Below, piece by piece: positions 12,927 through 17,738 of a DNA stretch of 17,738 bases. The position numbers and the translations under genes were made by a program. How positions within the stretch are numbered: the first letter of the stretch is position 1; each line of letters begins with the position of its first letter. This DNA is from CAWDLX01 sp046728155. Its GTDB lineage: Bacteria; Actinomycetota; Actinomycetes; Mycobacteriales; Micromonosporaceae. The stretch lies in contig JBKPDY010000074.1 in the NCBI GenBank assembly GCA_046728155.1, positions 1-17,738 of the forward strand, read 5' to 3'. The notes beneath the pieces are model-generated. The model saw only the letters and a program-made list of their open reading frames with translations, was not told the DNA's origin and searched no databases.

Positions 12927-15779
12927 ATGAGCGGCGATCACACCTTTGGCCTCCCCTTTGCCGGCCGGCACATCGGGCCGCGAGCTGACGAGCAGCGACG
13001 CATGCTCGACGAGATCGGCTACGGCTCGATCGACGAGCTGATGGACGCCGCGATTCCCGAGGTCATTCGCGAGCACGTGGCGCTCGATCTGCCGCCGGCC
13101 GCCTCCGAGGCCGAGGTACTGGCCGAGCTGCGGAGTCTGGCGACGAAGAACCGCGTCGCGGTTTCGATGATCGGGCTCGGGTACTACGGCACGCACACCC
13201 CGGGTGTCATCCGACGAAACGTGCTCGAGAACCCCGCGTGGTACACGGCATACACGCCGTACCAGCCGGAGATCAGCCAGGGTCGGCTCGAGGCACTGCT
13301 GAACTTCCAGACGGTGGTGGCCGATCTCACCGGACTCGCCACGGCGAATGCCAGCATGCTCGACGAGGCCACCGCCGCGGCCGAGGCGATGGCGCTGGCC
13401 CGCCGCTCGTCGAAGGCGTCGAGCAACGTGTACGTCGTCGACGCCGACGCGCTGCCACAGACGATCGCGGTGATCGCTACCCGCGCCGAGCCACTCGGGA
13501 TCGACGTGCGGGTGGTGGACACCACGGATCCGGCCGACCTGCCCGATGGGTTCTTCGGCCTGCACCTGCAGTACCCTGGCGCGTCCGGGGCGCTGCGCGA
13601 TCACGCGCAGCTGGTCGAGATGGCGCACGCCAGGGGGGCGCTGGTCACGATCGCCGCCGACCTGCTCGCGCTCTGTCTTCTGCGATCTCCCGGCGCCGTC
13701 GGGGCCGACGTGGCGGTCGGGACGACACAACGGTTCGGGGTACCGATGGGCTTCGGTGGCCCCCACGCCGGGTACCTGGCCGTCCGGGCGGGGCTCGAGC
13801 GGATGCTGCCGGGACGGCTGGTCGGCGTCAGCCGCGACGCCGACGGTGCCACGGCGTACCGCCTCGCATTGCAGACCCGCGAGCAGCACATCCGCCGGGA
13901 GAAGGCGACAAGCAACATCTGCACCGCACAGGTGCTGCTCGCCGTCATGGCGAGCATGTACGCGGTCTACCACGGCCCGGAGGGCCTACGTGGAATCGCC
14001 ACTCACGCCCATCGGATGGCCGGGCAGCTCGCCGCGGGACTACAGGCCAACGACATCACGGTCGAGCACCCGTACTACTTCGATACCATCACCGTCCGAG
14101 TCCCCGGTCGGGCCGCCGGCGTCGTGGACGCGGCGGCCGCGGCGGGCGTCAACCTGCGGCTCGTCGACTCCGACCGGGTGGGGATCGCCTGCGACGAGAC
14201 GACGACCGAGGATCATTTGCGCCGGGTGTGGACGGCCTTCGGCTGCGCCGACGTCGACATCGCGAACCTGAAGATCGAGCCGTCGGTCCCGGCCGAGCTG
14301 CTCCGACGCGATGCTTATCTCACCCATTCCGTTTTTCACGGGCATCGCTCCGAGACCGCGATGCTGCGCTACCTGCGCACGCTCGCCGACCGGGACTACG
14401 CGCTGGACCGGGGCATGATTCCGTTGGGGTCCTGCACCATGAAGCTCAACGGGACCACCGAAATGGAGCCGGTGACGTGGCCGGAGTTCGCCTGGATGCA
14501 CCCGTACGCGCCCGAGTGGCAGACGGCCGGATACCGCGAGCTGGTCTCTTCGTTGGAGGCCTGGCTGGCCGAGCTCACCGGGTACGACGCTGTGAGCGTT
14601 CAGCCGAATGCCGGCTCGCAGGGCGAGTTGGCCGGGTTGATGGCGATCCGCGCGTACCACCGCGCCAACGGCGACGCGAACCGGGACGTCTGCCTCATCC
14701 CGTCCAGCGCGCACGGAACCAACGCGGCGAGCGCGGTGATGGCCGGGCTGCGCGTGGTTGTCGTCGCGTGCGACATCGACGGCAATATCGATCTGGCCGA
14801 CCTCGACCGGAAGGTCGACGCCCACCGGGACGCCCTCGCTGCGATCATGGTCACCTACCCGTCGACGCACGGCGTGTATGAGACCGGGATCGCGCAGCTC
14901 TGCGCCAAGATCCATGACGCCGGTGGCCAGGTATACGTCGACGGGGCGAACCTCAACGCGCTTCTCGGATTCGCCAAGCCCGGCCGATTCGGGGCCGACG
15001 TGTCGCACCTCAACCTCCACAAGACGTTTTGCATTCCGCACGGCGGCGGCGGCCCGGGCGTGGGTCCGGTCGCCGTCCGGGCGCACCTGGCGCCATACCT
15101 ACCGGGTCACCCGCTGCACCCCGTCCACGAGACGGCCGTCGGCCCGGTCTCGGCGGCGCCCTACGGCTCGGCGGGGATCCTGCCGATCCCATGGGCGTAC
15201 CTACGACTGATGGGTCCGGACGGGCTGGCCCGGGCGACCGGCGTGGCGGTGCTCGCGGCGAACTACGTGGCGGCCCGTCTGCGCGACCACTACCCGGTGC
15301 TGTACACGGGCACCAAGGGCCTGGTGGCCCACGAGTGCATTCTGGATCTCCGCCCGATCACGAAGGCGAGCGGCGTGACCGTCGACGACATCGCCAAGCG
15401 CCTGGTGGACTACGGCTTCCACGCGCCGACGATGTCGTTCCCCGTCGCCGGAACGCTCATGGTCGAGCCGACCGAGTCGGAGGATCTCGCGGAGCTCGAC
15501 CGCTTCATCCACGCGATGATCGAGATTCGGCGTGAGGTGGACCGGGCCGTGGCAGGCGACTGGCCGGCCACCGACAACCCGCTGGTCAACGCCCCACATA
15601 CGGCGGCGATGGTCACTGCTGACAATTGGGATCATCCGTACCAGCGGTCGGAGGCGGCATATCCACCCGGTGTCGACCCGAAGAGGAAGTACTGGGCGCC
15701 AGTTCGACGGATCGACGGCGCGTACGGCGACCGGAACCTGGTCTGCTCATGTCCGCCACCGGAGGCCTTCGAAGCCTGA
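12927..15779 (+). CDS. gcvP: Glycine dehydrogenase (decarboxylating), P protein
   Basis: A 950-residue pyridoxal-phosphate enzyme that decarboxylates glycine and passes the aminomethyl group to lipoyl-GcvH. It is the full-length single-chain form, with two homologous halves (about 1-450 and 451-950). The N-terminal FAGRHIGPRADEQRRMLDEIGY, the Gly-rich GFGGPHAGYLAVR, GSCTMKLNGTTEM at the start of the second half, the SAHGTNAASAVMAG block, and the cofactor lysine Lys699 in LNLHKTFCIPHGGGGPG are all present. The start is ATG 12927, with AGGAG (12912-12916) ten bases upstream. It is controlled by the glycine riboswitch in its leader. The gene corresponds to Rv1832 and completes the conserved neighbourhood with gcvH upstream. 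Confidence 0.97.
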   Translation: MSGDHTFGLPFAGRHIGPRADEQRRMLDEIGYGSIDELMDAAIPEVIREHVALDLPPAASEAEVLAELRSLATKNRVAVSMIGLGYYGTHTPGVIRRNVLENPAWYTAYTPYQPEISQGRLEALLNFQTVVADLTGLATANASMLDEATAAAEAMALARRSSKASSNVYVVDADALPQTIAVIATRAEPLGIDVRVVDTTDPADLPDGFFGLHLQYPGASGALRDHAQLVEMAHARGALVTIAADLLALCLLRSPGAVGADVAVGTTQRFGVPMGFGGPHAGYLAVRAGLERMLPGRLVGVSRDADGATAYRLALQTREQHIRREKATSNICTAQVLLAVMASMYAVYHGPEGLRGIATHAHRMAGQLAAGLQANDITVEHPYYFDTITVRVPGRAAGVVDAAAAAGVNLRLVDSDRVGIACDETTTEDHLRRVWTAFGCADVDIANLKIEPSVPAELLRRDAYLTHSVFHGHRSETAMLRYLRTLADRDYALDRGMIPLGSCTMKLNGTTEMEPVTWPEFAWMHPYAPEWQTAGYRELVSSLEAWLAELTGYDAVSVQPNAGSQGELAGLMAIRAYHRANGDANRDVCLIPSSAHGTNAASAVMAGLRVVVVACDIDGNIDLADLDRKVDAHRDALAAIMVTYPSTHGVYETGIAQLCAKIHDAGGQVYVDGANLNALLGFAKPGRFGADVSHLNLHKTFCIPHGGGGPGVGPVAVRAHLAPYLPGHPLHPVHETAVGPVSAAPYGSAGILPIPWAYLRLMGPDGLARATGVAVLAANYVAARLRDHYPVLYTGTKGLVAHECILDLRPITKASGVTVDDIAKRLVDYGFHAPTMSFPVAGTLMVEPTESEDLAELDRFIHAMIEIRREVDRAVAGDWPATDNPLVNAPHTAAMVTADNWDHPYQRSEAAYPPGVDPKRKYWAPVRRIDGAYGDRNLVCSCPPPEAFEA

Positions 15780-15815
15780 GCACCGAGGGTCGGGGCGAAT
15801 GGGGGAAAATCGGCG

Positions 15816-15837
15816 ACCGCGGCTACGCGGCCGCGGT
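15816..15837. terminator. Shared terminator of gcvP and the DUF5999 gene
   Basis: ACCGCGGC (15816-15823) and GCCGCGGT (15830-15837) form a perfect 8-bp, all-but-one G/C stem with a six-base loop. It lies between the gcvP stop (15777-15779) and the stop of the convergent small gene (15840-15842), so it can serve both strands. There is no T-run. Confidence 0.6.
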
Positions 15838-15839
15838 GC

Positions 15840-16049
15840 TCAGATCGTGGCGGGGAGGAGGGTGTGCGGTGCCGGACCGCGGTGGGGCTCGATGCAGCTA
15901 CCGTCGGGAAGGAGTTCGCCGGTGTCCTCGAACATGATCACGCCGTTGCACAGGAGGCTCCATCCCTGCTCCGGATGGCAGGAGATGACTCGGGCGGCGT
16001 CACGGTCGACGGCGTCGGCACTCGGACAGGGGGGTTGGTGCTCGCACAT
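15840..16049 (-). CDS. DUF5999-family small protein
   Basis: A 69-residue protein strongly resembling the small Streptomyces/Micromonosporaceae family annotated DUF5999: MCEHQPPCPSADAVDRDAA, then CHPEQGWSLLCNGVIMFEDTGELLPDG and a variable C-terminal tail. Four cysteines (Cys2, Cys8, Cys24, Cys34) with His4 and His25 give a possible metal-binding pattern (inference). I start at ATG 16049, with GGAG eleven bases upstream; the frame stays open to 16097, but the family begins at MC-HQPPCP. It is convergent with gcvP and divergent from pabB. The function of the family is unknown. Confidence 0.88.
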   Translation of the reverse strand: MCEHQPPCPSADAVDRDAARVISCHPEQGWSLLCNGVIMFEDTGELLPDGSCIEPHRGPAPHTLLPATI

Positions 16050-16172
16050 TTCTTTGTTTTCTCCGATTGTGGGTGTTGCCGAGGTCACTGTGACCAACCA
16101 CGCAGGCTACTCCTGAAAACCGCTCGCCTTCGAGCAGGTGACGGCAATGTGTCGCCACAATAGGCCCTTCGG
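16050..16172. promoter_or_regulatory. Divergent gap, DUF5999 gene and pabB
   Basis: These 123 bases separate two divergent starts and must carry at least one promoter. The stretch is clearly A/T-richer than its surroundings, like the first 350 bases of pabB. I see no strong -35/-10 pair and no good ribosome binding site before the pabB ATG (only an AGG at 16162-16164). Confidence 0.3.
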
Positions 16173-17534
16173 ATGACGATGCTCCAACCACATGGCCGAT
16201 GGTTCAACACCATTTTGGTAACGGCGTGTAACGATACCTGGGAACGCTCCCGGTTGGAGTGGCGTCTGACGGACGGCGGAAACCCTGCCGTCATAGCGGA
16301 ATCCTTCCTAGCCGCGCACGGGGTGGGGTTACCCATCTTGGCACAGAGCCAACGTGCAAACGCGGACAGTTACCATTATGCCGCGGCGACCTGCGGAGCG
16401 ACAATCTTTGTGTCGGCCGCCGGCGCCGCGGCGATGCGGGGCCTTTTCGGTTTCCCGCCGAGCCCGGCACCATCGATACCCGATCTGGTTGTCGTTGTTT
16501 ACGGCCACGGTTCTCCTCCCGAACTTTCGTTAAGGAATTCGCCGACGCTTGCGGAGGCGAATCAGCCTGGCAGGTCGCCGACGCTTGCGGAGGCGAATCA
16601 GGCTGGCAGGTCGGCGTGGAGCGCCGTCCGGTTGGATCGCGCAGCCGGCCGGCCGGCGACGGATCACCCGTGGTGGGTCGGGGAGTGGACGCCGAGCTGG
16701 ACCCCGCGCCAGCACCGGTGCGCCGTCGCCAGTGTCCGCGATGCGATCGCCCGCGGCGACGTGTACCAAGTCAACGTCGTCGGACACGCTTCGGCGCCCT
16801 ACCGGGGTGATCCGAACGCCGCGCTGCGCCGGGTGAGGGGCCTGCCGGGTGCCGCGTACGGACAGGTGCTCGCTGGCACGGGATGGGCGATCGCGTCAGC
16901 GTCGCCGGAGATGCTGGTGCGGGTGATCCGTGGTCCTGATCGCGGCCATACCATCGAGACCCGTCCGATCAAGGGCACCCGGCCGGCCACGGCCGCCGGC
17001 CGGTATGAGCTGCTCGCGTCGGCAAAGGAGCGGGCCGAGCACGTCATGATCGTCGACCTGGAGCGCAACGACCTGGCCCAGATCGCTGCCGTCGGTTCGG
17101 TGGACGTGCCGGAGCTCTTCGCGGTCCGACGGTGGTGCGACCTCTGGCAGGCGCAGTCGCGGGTGGTGGCGCGGTTGGCCGACGGGGTCGGCCTGGCCGA
17201 CCTCCTCGTCGCCGTGCTGCCCGGTGGTTCGGTCACCGGTGCGCCGAAGCTCGCCGCTCTCGCCGAGATCGCCGGCTTGGAGCCGGTGGGGCGCGGGCCG
17301 GCGATGGGAGCGCTCGGGTGGATCGACCACCGCGGCCTTGACCTCGGCCTGACGATCAGGACCGTCGCCGCGGCCGACGGGCGGGTTCACCTCTGGGCCG
17401 GTGGCGGCATCACCTGGGACTCCGATCCGTCCGACGAGGTGGCGGAGGCTGAGGCGAAGGCGGCGCCCATACGAGCCGCGCTGGCGGGACCCGAATGGTC
17501 GCCAGCCCGACCGAGCCAACCCGTCACGGGCTGA
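16173..17534 (+). CDS. pabB: Aminodeoxychorismate synthase component I
   Basis: A 453-residue chorismate-binding enzyme. From about 165 to 440 it is a clear PabB: ASVRDAIARGDVYQVN, ASASPEMLVR, ETRPIKGTRP with the PIKGT signature lysine (Lys267) that marks PabB rather than TrpE, HVMIVDLERNDL (290-301), PGGSVTGAPK (350-359), and GGGITWDSDP. It converts chorismate and ammonia or glutamine nitrogen to aminodeoxychorismate for p-aminobenzoate and folate. Residues 1-122 show little likeness to the usual N-terminal domain, and their third codon positions are far less G/C-biased than the rest. At 123-146 a 12-residue unit (SPTLAEANQPGR) is duplicated. The ATG at 16173 lacks a strong ribosome binding site, so the N-terminus is uncertain; few in-frame alternatives exist before the catalytic domain. 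Its 3' end overlaps the convergent vWA gene by 11 bases. Confidence 0.85.
   Translation: MTMLQPHGRWFNTILVTACNDTWERSRLEWRLTDGGNPAVIAESFLAAHGVGLPILAQSQRANADSYHYAAATCGATIFVSAAGAAAMRGLFGFPPSPAPSIPDLVVVVYGHGSPPELSLRNSPTLAEANQPGRSPTLAEANQAGRSAWSAVRLDRAAGRPATDHPWWVGEWTPSWTPRQHRCAVASVRDAIARGDVYQVNVVGHASAPYRGDPNAALRRVRGLPGAAYGQVLAGTGWAIASASPEMLVRVIRGPDRGHTIETRPIKGTRPATAAGRYELLASAKERAEHVMIVDLERNDLAQIAAVGSVDVPELFAVRRWCDLWQAQSRVVARLADGVGLADLLVAVLPGGSVTGAPKLAALAEIAGLEPVGRGPAMGALGWIDHRGLDLGLTIRTVAAADGRVHLWAGGGITWDSDPSDEVAEAEAKAAPIRAALAGPEWSPARPSQPVTG
16539..16610 (+). repeat. 36-bp tandem duplication inside pabB
   Basis: Two head-to-tail copies of a 36-bp unit (16539-16574 and 16575-16610) differ at one base, C versus G, giving Pro versus Ala. 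The unit is a multiple of three, so the frame is kept. The first copy lies inside an inverted repeat, ATTCGCC (16537-16543) and GGCGAAT (16556-16562). A third copy starts (TCGGCG at 16611) but diverges at once. It falls exactly between the anomalous N-terminal part and the catalytic domain. Confidence 0.9.
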
Positions 17535-17738
17535 CGCTGAACAGCGCCGTGAGCAGGACCTGGTTGATGTCGAACGACGTCGGCGATGAGTATGTCGAGG
17601 CCTTGGTCGAGTCGGAGATCCGCCGCAGCACAGCAGAGTCCGCCTTAACTCCGAGGCCGATCGTTATGATCTTGACCCGAGTACTGCCCTGGCCGCACTT
17701 GCTCTTGAGCTTGCTCGCCAGGTCGGAGAGGGTGAGGC
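17524..17738 (-). CDS. C-terminal end of a vWA-domain protein (partial)
   Basis: The minus-strand frame is open from the window edge to TGA at 17524-17526 and gives 71 codons of a C-terminus. SDLASKLKSKCGQGSTRVKIITIGLGVKADSAVLRRISDSTKASTYSSPTSFDINQVLLTALF has the pattern of the last strands and helices of a von Willebrand factor A domain: VKIITIGLG, a LRRISDSTKA helix, and a short tail after the D-I-x-x-V-L helix. In actinobacteria such ends often belong to secreted or lipoprotein substrate-binding plus vWA proteins, but the N-terminal part and the metal-binding DxSxS motif are outside the window. It converges on pabB and overlaps its last 11 bases. Confidence 0.7.
   Translation of the reverse strand, partial: LTLSDLASKLKSKCGQGSTRVKIITIGLGVKADSAVLRRISDSTKASTYSSPTSFDINQVLLTALFSVSP

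Noticed and set aside
12663..13973. 436-codon minus-strand open frame opposite gcvP
   Set aside because: A shadow of the gcvP codon pattern that also crosses the riboswitch; low-complexity Arg/Val/His-rich product.
13238..14881. 547-codon plus-strand open frame inside gcvP
   Set aside because: An out-of-frame shadow, extremely Arg/Gly-rich, with no domain.

Overview
The window is GC-rich DNA with strongly G/C-biased third codon positions and many GTG starts. It carries the pgsA - DUF881 - sbp - DUF881 - gcvH - FHA - merR - DUF151 nuclease - merR ... gcvP neighbourhood typical of Actinomycetota, in the same order as Mycobacterium tuberculosis Rv1822 to Rv1832. The DUF5999 protein, the XRE/TPR regulator and the tiny Cys-motif protein point to a Streptomyces/Micromonosporaceae-type lineage. 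That placement is an inference; no rRNA or tRNA is present to test it.

Layout. Positions 1-800 hold no gene I can support, but contain an unusual interlocked inverted repeat at 187-249. Positions 801-3482 are minus-strand accessory genes: a class A beta-lactamase-fold serine hydrolase with a membrane anchor, then a two-gene unit of a winged-helix HTH_42 (AlkZ/YcaQ superfamily) protein and an MmcQ/YjbR protein. Positions 3702-6728 are a tight plus-strand operon: a CDP-alcohol phosphatidyltransferase, two DUF881 membrane proteins flanking the small basic protein, and gcvH. The first junctions overlap by ATGA. Positions 6789-9584 continue with an FHA protein of the GarA/OdhI type behind its own likely promoter, an FtsR-type MerR regulator, a DUF151 bifunctional nuclease and a ResR/McdR-type MerR regulator. 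The stretch 9585-11503 is an insertion relative to the mycobacterial order: a structured intergenic segment, a 51-residue Cys-motif protein and a divergent XRE/TPR regulator. An aldo/keto reductase (minus) follows. It is divergent from gcvP, which sits behind a glycine riboswitch of the singlet-plus-ghost type. After gcvP come a convergent DUF5999 mini-protein, an aminodeoxychorismate synthase component I (pabB) with an anomalous N-terminal third and a 36-bp tandem duplication, and the C-terminal end of a vWA-domain protein converging on pabB.

How the genes fit together. gcvH and gcvP supply two parts of the glycine cleavage system (gcvT and lpd are not in the window), and gcvP is probably switched by glycine through the riboswitch. 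The GarA/OdhI homologue links Ser/Thr kinase signalling to 2-oxoglutarate and glutamate metabolism. The two MerR proteins belong to families tied to cell division and growth control. The pgsA/DUF881/Sbp block is an envelope cluster whose DUF881 and Sbp functions are poorly understood. PabB feeds folate synthesis, and folate carries the one-carbon unit released by glycine cleavage. I see no CRISPR array, intact insertion sequence, phage or defence system. The best leads are the interlocked repeat at 187-249, the 9585-11520 regulator island, and the pabB N-terminus.
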